A stretch of 64,000 nt of DNA from an uncultured Bacteroidales bacterium (GTDB lineage: Bacteria; Bacteroidota; Bacteroidia; Bacteroidales; P3): assembly GCA_900317955.1 (NCBI GenBank), contig ONIP01000008.1, forward strand, positions 1-64,000, written 5' to 3'. The notes beneath the pieces are model-generated. The model saw only the letters and a program-made list of their open reading frames with translations, did no database searches and was not told the DNA's origin. Below are positions 29,014-37,449 of the stretch, piece by piece. Numbering within the stretch: position 1 is the stretch's first letter; every line of letters starts with the position of its first letter. Position numbers and translations under genes: made by a program.

Positions 29014-30177
29014 ATGGCAAAGAGAGATTATTACGAAGTGCTTGGGGTTAGCAAGAACGCTACCCCTGAAGAATTGAAAAAGGCTTACCGCAAACTGGCT
29101 TTGCAGTACCATCCCGACCGTAACCCCGGCGACAAAGAGGCCGAAGAGAAATTCAAGGAAGCCGCCGAAGCATACGACGTGCTCAGCAATCCCGACAAGA
29201 AAGCCCGCTACGACCAGTTCGGTCCAGCAGCTTTCGACGGTAGTGCTGGCGGTGGTATGAATATGAACGATATCTTCTCGCAATTCGGCGACCTCTTCAG
29301 CGACTTCTTCGGTGGTGGTGGTTTCCGTGGCGGATTCAGCGGCTTCGGTGGTTTCAGCGGTTCCCAACAAGGTAGGCGCCGTCCTGCCACCAGGGGTACC
29401 AATCTCCGCATCAAAGTCAAACTCACCCTCGAAGAGATTGAGAAAGGATGCGAAAAGAAAATCAAGGTGGCAAAATATGTTCCCTGCAAAACCTGCAACG
29501 GTACAGGTTCGCGCAATGGCAACTTTGAAACCTGTCCCCACTGTCATGGGACGGGTGTCGTGACCGAAGTTCGTCGCACCATCCTCGGCCAGATGCAAAC
29601 CCAAAGTGTCTGTCCCCATTGCGGTGGCGAAGGCCGTATCATTAAGGACAAATGCCACGACTGCAATGGCGAAGGTATTGTCCGTTCCGAAGAAGTTATC
29701 ACCATCAATATTCCTGCTGGTGTATACGACGGCATGCAGCTCTCAATGAGCGGCAAAGGCAACGCTGCTCCACGTGGCGGTGTTCCTGGAGACCTTATAA
29801 TTCTTGTAGAGGAAATACCGCACGAACTGTTCGAACGTCAGGAAACCAACCTCTACTATAACGCCTTTATCACTTTTGCTCAAGCGGCTATGGGTGCTTC
29901 CATTGAGATACCCACTCTTTCAGGGCGCGTCAAAGTCAAAATCGATGCAGGCACGCCCTCAGGCAAAGTTCTCCGTCTCAAGGGCAAAGGCCTTCCCGAA
30001 GTTAACGGCTATGGCCGTGGTGACCTCCTCGTGAGCATCAATGTCTGGATACCCAAAAACCTCTCTCGCGAAGAGAAAGAAACGCTTACCCGTCTCGACA
30101 AGTCACCCAACTTCCAGCCTGCTCCATCCAAATCCGAGCGTGGTTTCTTCGACAAAATGAAAGACCTCTTCAACTAA
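29014..30177 (+). CDS. dnaJ: Chaperone protein DnaJ
   Basis: The 387-residue protein has every DnaJ part in order: J domain with the HPD triad ([10 protein letters not shown]), a Gly/Phe-rich linker (about 75-115), four zinc-finger repeats ([32 protein letters not shown]), and the C-terminal substrate domain ([29 protein letters not shown]). It stimulates DnaK ATPase and delivers unfolded clients. Together with grpE it forms a heat-shock pair; no inverted-repeat CIRCE element was seen upstream. Confidence 0.97.
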   Translation: MAKRDYYEVLGVSKNATPEELKKAYRKLALQYHPDRNPGDKEAEEKFKEAAEAYDVLSNPDKKARYDQFGPAAFDGSAGGGMNMNDIFSQFGDLFSDFFGGGGFRGGFSGFGGFSGSQQGRRRPATRGTNLRIKVKLTLEEIEKGCEKKIKVAKYVPCKTCNGTGSRNGNFETCPHCHGTGVVTEVRRTILGQMQTQSVCPHCGGEGRIIKDKCHDCNGEGIVRSEEVITINIPAGVYDGMQLSMSGKGNAAPRGGVPGDLIILVEEIPHELFERQETNLYYNAFITFAQAAMGASIEIPTLSGRVKVKIDAGTPSGKVLRLKGKGLPEVNGYGRGDLLVSINVWIPKNLSREEKETLTRLDKSPNFQPAPSKSERGFFDKMKDLFN

Positions 30178-30207
30178 ACTCCCAACCCTGTTGCTACTCA
30201 GCCCGTC

Positions 30208-31491
30208 ATGGTCAACATCAACGAATCCTTCCTCCAATATCTTTGGCAGCATCGGCTGCTTGAAGGTTCCTTTTTCACCACCGACGGGCAACCTGTCACT
30301 ATCGACCACCCTGGTTTTCTCAACCGTGATGCAGGCCCCGATTTCTCTCAAGCCCGCATCCGTATAGGACAGACCCTTTGGGTTGGCAATGTCGAAATCC
30401 ACATCCGTGCTTCCGATTGGAACCGTCACTGCCACTCTTTAAACAGAGCCTTCGACAATGTTGTGCTCCATGTAGTTTACGAAAATGACTCACCTGTCAC
30501 CCTCCAAAACGGGCACCCCCTCCCAACTCTCCAAATCAAAAACCACATTCCCCAGCCTGTCTGGGATAACTATACTGCCCTCATCAATCCTCCCGCACCT
30601 TCCCCCGTCCCCTGTGCCGACAAACTTCCCTCCCTCTCGCCGCATTACATCCATACTGCCCTCGAGCGTCTCCTTCTTGAGCGTATAGAACAAAAGTGCG
30701 ACAACGTTCGTCGCCTACTCGCGGCCTCGCATGGCGACTGGGAACAATGCGCCTACATTCTCCTTGCCCACTATTTCGGAGGCAAAGTCAATGCCTTCCC
30801 TTTCGAACTTCTTGCCCAATCCACACCCCAAACCCTCCTTGCCCGTTGGTCTGACCGTCCTGTACGCATAGAAGCACTTCTCATGGGGCAGGCGGGATTC
30901 CTTTCCGGCTATTTCGAAGATGACTACCCGCGCCAACTCCAGTCTGACTACGAAGCTCTTCGCCAAGGTGCAGGTCTCAATCCCCTTTCCGCCCACATGT
31001 GGCGTTTCTTCAGGCTCCGTCCCTATGGCTTCCCCACCATCCGTATCAGCCAGTTTGCACAAGTTATTTGTCGTTCCCACAACCTATTCAGCCATCTGCT
31101 TGAATCCACATCTCCCCTCCAGCTCAGACAACTCTTCGACGTTGCAGCCTCGCCTTATTGGGACAACCATTACCGTTTCGATGCCCCTTCGCCCGGCAGC
31201 CCCAAACGGTTAGGCTCATCCTTCATCGACCGACTCATCATCAACGCCTGGGCACCTCTTCTCTATGAATACGGCAACGCTCATTCACTCCAACACTACA
31301 AAGACCGTGCCGTCGATGTTCTCATGCAGCTTCCTCCTGAACAAAACAACGTCCTCTCCAAGTGGAAAAAAGCCGGTATCGATGCCCGCAGTGCCGCCGA
31401 AAGCCAGGCTCTTCTCCAGTTACATCAAAACTATTGTTCCCAGCATCTTTGTCTCAATTGCCAAATAGGATATAAAATCATCACAAATTGA
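30208..31491 (+). CDS. DUF2851 family protein
   Basis: The 427-residue protein matches DUF2851: ESFLQYLWQHRLLEG, the diagnostic LNRDAGPDFSQARIRIG, VGNVEIHIRASDWNRH, LHVVYEND and a C-terminal Cys/His cluster (NYCSQHLCLNCQIG). The acidic and His residues of the N-terminal half resemble a nuclease-type core, but the function is not established. It starts 30 bases after dnaJ and its TGA overlaps the TTG start of murF-alr, so the two are translationally coupled. The coding strand is strongly C-rich. Confidence 0.88.
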   Translation: MVNINESFLQYLWQHRLLEGSFFTTDGQPVTIDHPGFLNRDAGPDFSQARIRIGQTLWVGNVEIHIRASDWNRHCHSLNRAFDNVVLHVVYENDSPVTLQNGHPLPTLQIKNHIPQPVWDNYTALINPPAPSPVPCADKLPSLSPHYIHTALERLLLERIEQKCDNVRRLLAASHGDWEQCAYILLAHYFGGKVNAFPFELLAQSTPQTLLARWSDRPVRIEALLMGQAGFLSGYFEDDYPRQLQSDYEALRQGAGLNPLSAHMWRFFRLRPYGFPTIRISQFAQVICRSHNLFSHLLESTSPLQLRQLFDVAASPYWDNHYRFDAPSPGSPKRLGSSFIDRLIINAWAPLLYEYGNAHSLQHYKDRAVDVLMQLPPEQNNVLSKWKKAGIDARSAAESQALLQLHQNYCSQHLCLNCQIGYKIITN

Positions 31492-33986
31492 AACCTACCG
31501 AAATAACCAACATCCTCAAGGGCTCCCAAACCTGTATCGTCAACAACGACCTCGAAGTCCTTCAGCTGCTTACCGACAGCCGTCGCTCCGCCGACCTTGC
31601 CCGCAGCATTTTTTTTGCCATTCCAACCAAACGCAACACTGGCAGCCGTTTTGTCCGCGACCTCTACAATCGTGGAGTGCGTAATTTCGTTGTCCCCAAC
31701 AACGCCTCTCCCGAGCATTTCCAGCAGTTCAACCAGTGTCGAGAAGCCAATTTCTGGTTCGTCAGCGACGTTGTCTTTGCCCTCCAGCAGCTTGCCGCCT
31801 ACCACCGCAATCTTTTCCACATTCCCGTTGTTGGCATCACCGGTTCCAATGGCAAAACCATTGTCAAAGACTGGATAGTCCAGCTCATCTCCACCGACTG
31901 CAAAACCGTTGCCAGTCCTCGTAGCTATAACTCTCAAATCGGCGTCCCCCTCTCCGTTTGGCAGATGACCGACGAAGACGAACTCGCCGTCTTCGAGGCA
32001 GGCATCTCAGAAGCAGGCGAAATGGACCGTCTTCGTAACGTAATTAATCCCACTATAGGCATTTTTACCAACATCGGACAAGCTCACGACGAAAACTTCC
32101 TCACTCGCCAGCAAAAAATAGCCGAAAAACTTCAACTCTTCACCCATTGTGATGTCCTCATCTACTCCTCTGACCACAAGGACATCCATTCGGCCATCTC
32201 TCAAATCGAAAGTTTCCGGTCAGTGCGCAGTTACACCTGGGGACATTCCGAAACCGATGCTCTCCAAATCACAGGCATCCAAGTTCGCGACAATGATACC
32301 CTCATCTCCCTTCTCCGCTCCGGCAATCCGTTCTCACTTGTCATACCTTTCACCGATCGTGCTTCAATTGAAAACGCCCTTCACTGCGTCGCCCTCCTGT
32401 GTTACCTCGGCTACGACTCTGCAACCATTGCCAGTCGCTGTCTCCACCTCACTCCCGTGGCTATGCGTCTCGAAATGGACGAAGCCCTCAACAATTCACT
32501 CCTCGTCAACGACTCCTATAGTCTCGACCTTGACTCCCTTGCCATAGCCCTCGATTACGTTCTCCACGAACGCCAACATCTAAACAAAACACTAATCATC
32601 AGTGATATACTCCAAGCCGGACTTCCCGAAACCGACCTCTATACTCATGTCCACAACCTTGCTCTCACCCATGGTATAACCCGTTTCATCGGCATTGGCG
32701 AAGCACTCGGTCGCAACAGTCAGCTCTTCTCCGACCTCGACGCCTATTTCTACTCCACTGCAAGCGACTTCATCCACCAATTCCACTTTGACCAATTCAA
32801 TAACGAAGTCATCCTCCTCAAAGGAGCCCGCAGTTTCCACTTCGAAGACATCGCTCGCGTCCTCCGTCGCAAATCCCACCAAACCATTATGGAAGTCAAC
32901 CTCGACAACCTCATCCACAACCTCAACTACTACCGCTCCCTTATTCGCCCGGGCACTCGTCTCATGGCCATGGTCAAGGCTTCCAGCTACGGTGCCGGCA
33001 AAGTCGAAATCGCCAACACCCTTCAATACAACCATGTCGATTATCTTACCGTCGCCTATAGCGATGAAGGCGTCGACCTCCGTCGCAACGGCATCACACT
33101 TCCTATCATGGTAATGAACCCCGAAGAAGAAAGTTTCGACGACATAATCCGTTACAATCTCGAACCCGACATCTACAGTTTCCGCATTTTTGAACGTTTC
33201 GCCGAATCTGTCCGTCTCATGTCCCCCGACGGCTCGCAATACCCCGTCCATGTCGAACTTGATACCGGAATGCACCGTCTCGGATTCTCCAATTCCGATA
33301 TATCTTCGCTTATCCGTCGCTTCAACGCACCCGACTGCCCTCTTCGCGTCCAATCCATTTTCTCGCATCTTGCTTGTGCCGACGACCCCGAAATGGATGC
33401 CTTCACAAGGGGACAGATAGAACGTTTCACCGAATGGAGTACAACTTTGCGCAACAACCTTTCCTCGCCAGGTATTCTCTGCCATATCCTCAATTCTTCG
33501 GGCATAGAGCGCTTCCCCCAAGCCCAATTAGACATGGTTCGTCTTGGCATAGGGCTTTACGGCATCTCGCCCCAGCCCACGGTGCAGCAAATAATCAAGC
33601 CCGTTAGCACCCTCAAAACTAAAATATCCCAAATCAAAGACATTCCCGAGGGAGACAGTGTAGGGTACAACCGCCGCTGGATTGCCCCGCGTCCCTCGCG
33701 CATCGCCATCATAGCTATTGGATATGCCGATGGCCTCAACCGCCATCTCGGCTACGGTAACGGACATGTGCTCATCAACGGCCATGAGGTTCCCATCATT
33801 GGTTCGGTCTGCATGGATATGGCATTCCTTGATGTTACGGGTATTAACTGCAATGAGGGCGATGAAGTAATCCTTTTCGGACCTGCCGACCTCTTACAAC
33901 GTCAGGCCATGGGTGCTGGAACCATCCCCTATGAAATTCTCACCTCGGTATCTCCCCGCGTCAAACGCATCTACTATCAGGAATGA
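31488..33986 (+). CDS. Bifunctional UDP-N-acetylmuramoyl-tripeptide:D-Ala-D-Ala ligase / alanine racemase
   Basis: The 832-residue protein fuses two peptidoglycan enzymes. Residues 1-465 are MurF-like (ATP loop GITGSNGKTIVKD, SPRSYNSQIGVPLSVW, TNIGQAHDENF), adding D-Ala-D-Ala to the UDP-MurNAc-tripeptide. Residues 466-832 are alanine racemase (PLP lysine Lys497 in MVKASSYGAG, FSHLACADD, GIGLYGISP, GSVCMDMAFLDVTG), which makes D-alanine. This fusion is characteristic of Bacteroidota. The start is a TTG at 31488 that overlaps the upstream TGA; no in-frame ATG lies before well into the MurF domain. Confidence 0.93.
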   Translation: MKPTEITNILKGSQTCIVNNDLEVLQLLTDSRRSADLARSIFFAIPTKRNTGSRFVRDLYNRGVRNFVVPNNASPEHFQQFNQCREANFWFVSDVVFALQQLAAYHRNLFHIPVVGITGSNGKTIVKDWIVQLISTDCKTVASPRSYNSQIGVPLSVWQMTDEDELAVFEAGISEAGEMDRLRNVINPTIGIFTNIGQAHDENFLTRQQKIAEKLQLFTHCDVLIYSSDHKDIHSAISQIESFRSVRSYTWGHSETDALQITGIQVRDNDTLISLLRSGNPFSLVIPFTDRASIENALHCVALLCYLGYDSATIASRCLHLTPVAMRLEMDEALNNSLLVNDSYSLDLDSLAIALDYVLHERQHLNKTLIISDILQAGLPETDLYTHVHNLALTHGITRFIGIGEALGRNSQLFSDLDAYFYSTASDFIHQFHFDQFNNEVILLKGARSFHFEDIARVLRRKSHQTIMEVNLDNLIHNLNYYRSLIRPGTRLMAMVKASSYGAGKVEIANTLQYNHVDYLTVAYSDEGVDLRRNGITLPIMVMNPEEESFDDIIRYNLEPDIYSFRIFERFAESVRLMSPDGSQYPVHVELDTGMHRLGFSNSDISSLIRRFNAPDCPLRVQSIFSHLACADDPEMDAFTRGQIERFTEWSTTLRNNLSSPGILCHILNSSGIERFPQAQLDMVRLGIGLYGISPQPTVQQIIKPVSTLKTKISQIKDIPEGDSVGYNRRWIAPRPSRIAIIAIGYADGLNRHLGYGNGHVLINGHEVPIIGSVCMDMAFLDVTGINCNEGDEVILFGPADLLQRQAMGAGTIPYEILTSVSPRVKRIYYQE

Positions 33987-34469
33987 TAGTGGTTGTCTGC
34001 GATTTGATGTATTACCCCCAGAACCGTCCAACCCAAAAACACGGTTTGTCAAGGAACCCCATTGGTGTGTTCTAGTGAACGTATAAATTTCAAGATAAAC
34101 GCCTCTCATAATATTTTTTGACTGGTTTTGTTGGTATCTACTAAAAAAGGAGTAATGATTGTTCGTCAAATATTGTCAATTATTTGTAAAGAATATTAAT
34201 GCAAACGTATCTGAGTTCGCCCAATCGACCCACATTAGTATCCTGTTTGTTGAACAGTTGATTCGCATTTTATTAGTGTAGATATACTGATAAAGCTTTG
34301 TTTTCTAATTGTTAATAGAGCGGTTGTGATTGGCATTTTAGTCTTCACAAGTAAGATGAATCTCATTAATCCAACTTTTGACATGGAAGAGAAGGTGATG
34401 TCATCATTGTTTGCTATCGCTTGTCAATTCCCCAATGAAAGGGGTTTTGAGGAATGCGTGGCATGTGTC

Positions 34470-34496
34470 GGCAAGTGGCACTTTGCCTCTTTTTTG
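34470..34496 (+). terminator. Terminator-like hairpin before the hemerythrin gene
   Basis: GGCAA at 34470-34474 pairs with TTGCC at 34483-34487 (extended by a G-T pair), followed by TCTTTTTTG. The stem is short. It lies nearly 500 bases after murF-alr, so it may end that transcript or an unannotated small RNA. Confidence 0.4.
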
Positions 34497-34527
34497 TACA
34501 GATTTCGATTAATTAAAAAAAAAATCG

Positions 34528-34535
34528 TACCTTTG
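34528..34535 (+). promoter_or_regulatory. -7 promoter box of the hemerythrin-luxR unit (TACCTTTG)
   Basis: TACCTTTG matches TAnnTTTG and ends only 4 bases before the ATG at 34540, leaving almost no leader. Either the message is leaderless or translation starts at the in-frame ATG at 34573. Confidence 0.65.
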
Positions 34536-34539
34536 CAAC

Positions 34540-35241
34540 ATGAAAAATAAGTATTTTGTCGGGCGGACGAAGATGGCAGACGTTGTGGCAGCAAATCATA
34601 CGTTGATTTTGGCTATGCCACGTTTCGGTATACCGTTGGGGTTTGGAGACCGCAGTGTGCAGGAGATTTGCGAGCAATACGGGCTTCCTGTGGATTTTGT
34701 GTTGCTTATTTTTAATGTGTATACCTTTGACGATTACTTGCCTGATGAGTACGACTTGGAGCAGACCAATTTCAGTCCGTTGGTGCCTTATCTCGAGGCG
34801 AGCCACCACTATTATTTGAGCGAGCGGCTGCCGCATATCGAACGGCATTTGTCGCATGTGGCAGGTAGTGCAGGCGACAGGTACGGTGCTATTTTGAAGA
34901 AGTTTTTCGAAGATTACCGCAGCGAGGTGGTGGAGCATTTTGAAAGTGAAGAGCATGATGTATTCCCATATTTGAAGAGTTTGATGACAGACGGGAAGGC
35001 TGAGAAGCCTGTTTCGGAGCATTTTGCTGACAATCATACAGATTTGGTTGACAAATTGAATGACTTGACTCAAATTCTGTACAAGTATATACCGTGCGAC
35101 AATTTTGCTGAAGAGTTGAACGAACTGGTTTTCGCCATTCTTCAGTTGAGTGCAGACTTGGAAAAGCATGCTGTGATTGAGGAGAAGATATTGCTGCCCT
35201 ATATCCAACTGTTGGAAAGGAGGCGGGAGAATGAAGCCTAA
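34540..35241 (+). CDS. Hemerythrin domain protein with a DUF542-like N-terminus
   Basis: The 233-residue protein starts with a short helical region (about 12-70, DVVAANHTLILAMPRFGI and FGDRSVQEICEQYGLP) like the ScdA/RIC DUF542 part but without its Cys. A hemerythrin-type four-helix domain follows, with ligand-rich stretches SHHYYLSERLPHIERHL, VVEHFESEEHDVFPYL, HFADNHTDL and LEKHAVIEEKILLPYI that could bind a di-iron centre. RIC-type proteins repair iron-sulfur clusters or sense O2 and NO. The alternative start at 34573 would remove 11 residues. It overlaps the following regulator gene by 11 bases. Confidence 0.85.
   Translation: MKNKYFVGRTKMADVVAANHTLILAMPRFGIPLGFGDRSVQEICEQYGLPVDFVLLIFNVYTFDDYLPDEYDLEQTNFSPLVPYLEASHHYYLSERLPHIERHLSHVAGSAGDRYGAILKKFFEDYRSEVVEHFESEEHDVFPYLKSLMTDGKAEKPVSEHFADNHTDLVDKLNDLTQILYKYIPCDNFAEELNELVFAILQLSADLEKHAVIEEKILLPYIQLLERRRENEA
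35218..35223 (+). promoter_or_regulatory. Strong Shine-Dalgarno that fixes the luxR-type start
   Basis: AGGAGG lies 7 bases before the ATG at 35231, inside the end of the hemerythrin gene. Such strong sites are uncommon in Bacteroidota, which mostly do not rely on them. It points to 35231 rather than the earlier in-frame ATG at 35177. Confidence 0.65.
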
Positions 35242-35809
35242 GTTGCAGGTGCTGATTGCAGAGCCGAGCGATATTATACGTGAGGGGTTAGGAGCTTTGC
35301 TTGACGAGGAGGAGTTTGTGATGCAGGCACCTTTGCGGGAACTACCGTCCGATTTCCCGCAGCGGGTGGGACGTTTGCAGCCGGATATTTTGATATTGAA
35401 TCCTACGTTGTTGAACACGCCGCCGAGAATGCAGCTGGTGTCAATCCAGCAGGCACGGTTGAATATGGCGGTTGTGGCATTGGTGTATGAGTATGTGGAA
35501 CCTGCATTGTTGTCGCAGTTCAAGACAGTGCTGGATATTAGAGAGAAGGGGAGTAGGGTTGCCCAGTTGCTGCGTGAGTGTTGCCAGAACGATGTGGACG
35601 ATGACGAAGGTTATGAGTTGAGCGACCGTGAGACAGAAGTGTTGGTTTTGTTGGCCAAAGGATGCAGCAGCAAGGAAATTGCCGATAAGTTGAATATCAG
35701 TGTGCATACGGTGAATACGCACCGTAAAAACATCACACACAAGACAGGTATTAAGAGCGTGGCGGGTTTGGCAGTGTATGCATTGTTGCATAATCTGGTG
35801 GTAGGGTGA
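35231..35809 (+). CDS. LuxR/NarL-type transcription regulator with a degenerate receiver
   Basis: The 192-residue protein has a receiver-like N-terminal domain (LQVLIAEPSDIIREGLGALL) and a C-terminal LuxR helix-turn-helix (about 127-185: ELSDRETEVLVLLAKGCSSK, EIADKLNISVHTVNTHRKNI). The phosphoacceptor position is Asn57 (PDILILNPTLL) instead of Asp, so it is probably not controlled by normal phosphorylation. Translational overlap with the hemerythrin gene suggests that the hemerythrin protein feeds a signal (O2, NO or redox) to this regulator; that is inference from context. Confidence 0.88.
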   Translation: MKPKLQVLIAEPSDIIREGLGALLDEEEFVMQAPLRELPSDFPQRVGRLQPDILILNPTLLNTPPRMQLVSIQQARLNMAVVALVYEYVEPALLSQFKTVLDIREKGSRVAQLLRECCQNDVDDDEGYELSDRETEVLVLLAKGCSSKEIADKLNISVHTVNTHRKNITHKTGIKSVAGLAVYALLHNLVVG

Positions 35810-35855
35810 TGGCTTTTGTAAAAGAAACGTAAGAATTTAAAGCATAGTAAATAGC

Positions 35856-37043
35856 ATGCAGGAGAAAGTAACAGAACGTTTGTGGAACGCTAACTATACG
35901 AAGGTATGGGTGGCGAATTTCATGATATTCTTTTCTTTCATGCTGCTTACTCCGTTATTGCCCATTTATCTGAGCGAACAGTTCAGCGCGGACAAGGATA
36001 CAATAGGTCTTGTGCTGTTCGGTTATGCTGTGATGGCTCTTGTGGCGAGATTGTTTTCGGGTTATGTGGTGGATAGTTTTCCGCGCAAGATGGTGCTGCT
36101 TATCAGTTTTACGGTGTTCACGCTTTTCTTTGTAGGGTATGTTGCAGCGGGTACGCTGATGTTGTTTGCCGCAGTGAGGACAGTGCACGGTATGCCTTTT
36201 GGTTTTACTACGGTAGCAAACAGCACGGTGGCGATAGATGTTTTGCCTTCGTCGCGGAGAACGGAGGGAATTGGTTTGTACGGCTTGAGCAATAATTTGG
36301 CTTCGGCAGTGTCGCCGACGATTGCGATATGGATTTATACTACGACGCATAATTTTGATATTATCTTCTGGCTTGCGATGGCTGTTGCCTCAGTGGGCTT
36401 GTTGATAGATGCCACTGTGAAGACACGCCCGAGGGAGTTGGTTAAGAACAAACAGCCTATATCGCTCGACCGTTTCTTTTTGATGAAAGGGATGGGCGAG
36501 GCATTGACTATGGTGTGCTTTGCATTCAGCTATGGCGTAATGAGCACTTATGTGGCTATATACGGCAAGGAGCGACTAGGTATTGAAGGTGGGTCGGGGA
36601 CGTTTTTCTTGTTGCTGTCGTTGGGATTGATATTGTCGCGGCTGCATGGCAACAGGGCTTTGCGGCAGGGGAGGATTACGCATAATGCGTCAATGGGTGT
36701 TTGTGTGTCGTTGGCGGGTTATCTGTTGTTTGCAGCCATGCCCAACGCTTTCGGCTATTACGGTGCGGCATTGGTGATAGGGTTGGGAAATGGGCACATG
36801 TATCCGGCCTACCAGAATATGTTTGTTGATTTGGCTCCTCATACCCAGCGCGGTACTGCCAACAGTTCGATATTGGTGGCATGGGATGTGGGCGTGGGAT
36901 TAGGCATTTTGCTTGGAGGTGTGTTGAGCGAGCACTGGGGCTACAGTGCTGCTTTTTGGGTGGCGTGGATTGTGAATTTGGCTGGTTTCCTGGGTTATTG
37001 GATGTATGTGAAGGGGCATTTCACGCGGGAAAGGTTGCGCTAA
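35856..37043 (+). CDS. Major facilitator superfamily transporter
   Basis: The 395-residue inner-membrane protein has about 12 hydrophobic helices and the MFS loop 2-3 signature (ARLFSGYVVDSFPRKM) and a loop 8-9 counterpart (RLHGNRALRQGR). It starts 46 bases after the luxR-type gene and may belong to its regulon or operon. Substrate unknown; it most resembles small-molecule or drug exporters of the YfcJ/AraJ kind. Confidence 0.88.
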   Translation: MQEKVTERLWNANYTKVWVANFMIFFSFMLLTPLLPIYLSEQFSADKDTIGLVLFGYAVMALVARLFSGYVVDSFPRKMVLLISFTVFTLFFVGYVAAGTLMLFAAVRTVHGMPFGFTTVANSTVAIDVLPSSRRTEGIGLYGLSNNLASAVSPTIAIWIYTTTHNFDIIFWLAMAVASVGLLIDATVKTRPRELVKNKQPISLDRFFLMKGMGEALTMVCFAFSYGVMSTYVAIYGKERLGIEGGSGTFFLLLSLGLILSRLHGNRALRQGRITHNASMGVCVSLAGYLLFAAMPNAFGYYGAALVIGLGNGHMYPAYQNMFVDLAPHTQRGTANSSILVAWDVGVGLGILLGGVLSEHWGYSAAFWVAWIVNLAGFLGYWMYVKGHFTRERLR

Positions 37044-37089
37044 TAGAATGGTTGATAAACTGATGTGTAATATAAAAAGATAGAATGAT

Positions 37090-37431
37090 ATGAGTCCAGA
37101 GATTGTAGGCACCTTGGCAGCCATAGTGGTTTTCAGCTCTTTTGTATTACGGGGTGAGATGAAAATCCGTATGGTGAATTTTGTTGGGTCGTTGTTGTTT
37201 GTGTGGTATGGGTATTTGATAGCAAATTATGTGCTTCTGTTTATGGGAGTGGCTATTGCACTGGTGCATTGTTACCAGTTTTGGTATCGAATCAAGGAGT
37301 CGCGCACGGCGAAACAGATGGCAAAGGCCGAGGAGCGTGCCGCCAATGCCGAAGCGAAGGTTGACGAACAGCGTGTGCAGATTAAAAATCTGAAGGATGA
37401 GAATAACAAGTTGAATAACTCAATGTATTAA
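37090..37431 (+). CDS. YgjV-like small membrane protein with a coiled-coil tail
   Basis: The 113-residue protein has three hydrophobic helices in the first 65 residues (EIVGTLAAIVVFSSFVL, IRMVNFVGSLLFVWYG, YVLLFMGVAIALVHCYQF), matching YgjV-type inner-membrane proteins, followed by a charged Ala/Glu/Lys coiled coil (about 75-110). Some databases label such proteins uroporphyrinogen decarboxylase, which is not supported by any motif here. Function unknown. It lies 46 bases after the MFS gene and 18 before the iron-sulfur protein. Confidence 0.75.
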   Translation: MSPEIVGTLAAIVVFSSFVLRGEMKIRMVNFVGSLLFVWYGYLIANYVLLFMGVAIALVHCYQFWYRIKESRTAKQMAKAEERAANAEAKVDEQRVQIKNLKDENNKLNNSMY

Positions 37432-37449
37432 TCGATAAATATAACACTT

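Larger units (their letters stand above)
33987..34539. other. Intergenic region with a terminator-like hairpin (553 bases)
   Basis: No gene is supported here; a 74-codon plus-strand frame (from 34326) has no family features and reads through both the hairpin at 34470 and the promoter at 34528. The stretch is AT-rich and marks a sharp switch in coding-strand composition: the genes before it are C-rich, those after it G-rich. No tRNA or IS end was recognised. Confidence 0.6.

Noticed and set aside
32592..33527. 311-codon frame antisense to murF-alr
   Set aside because: Valine- and Glu-rich shadow of a C-rich gene on the other strand.
34326..34550. 74-codon frame before the hemerythrin gene
   Set aside because: Reads through a terminator-like hairpin and the promoter and overlaps the next start; no recognisable features.
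37090..37431. Label as uroporphyrinogen decarboxylase
   Set aside because: Only three membrane helices and a coiled coil; far too short and without the enzyme's motifs.
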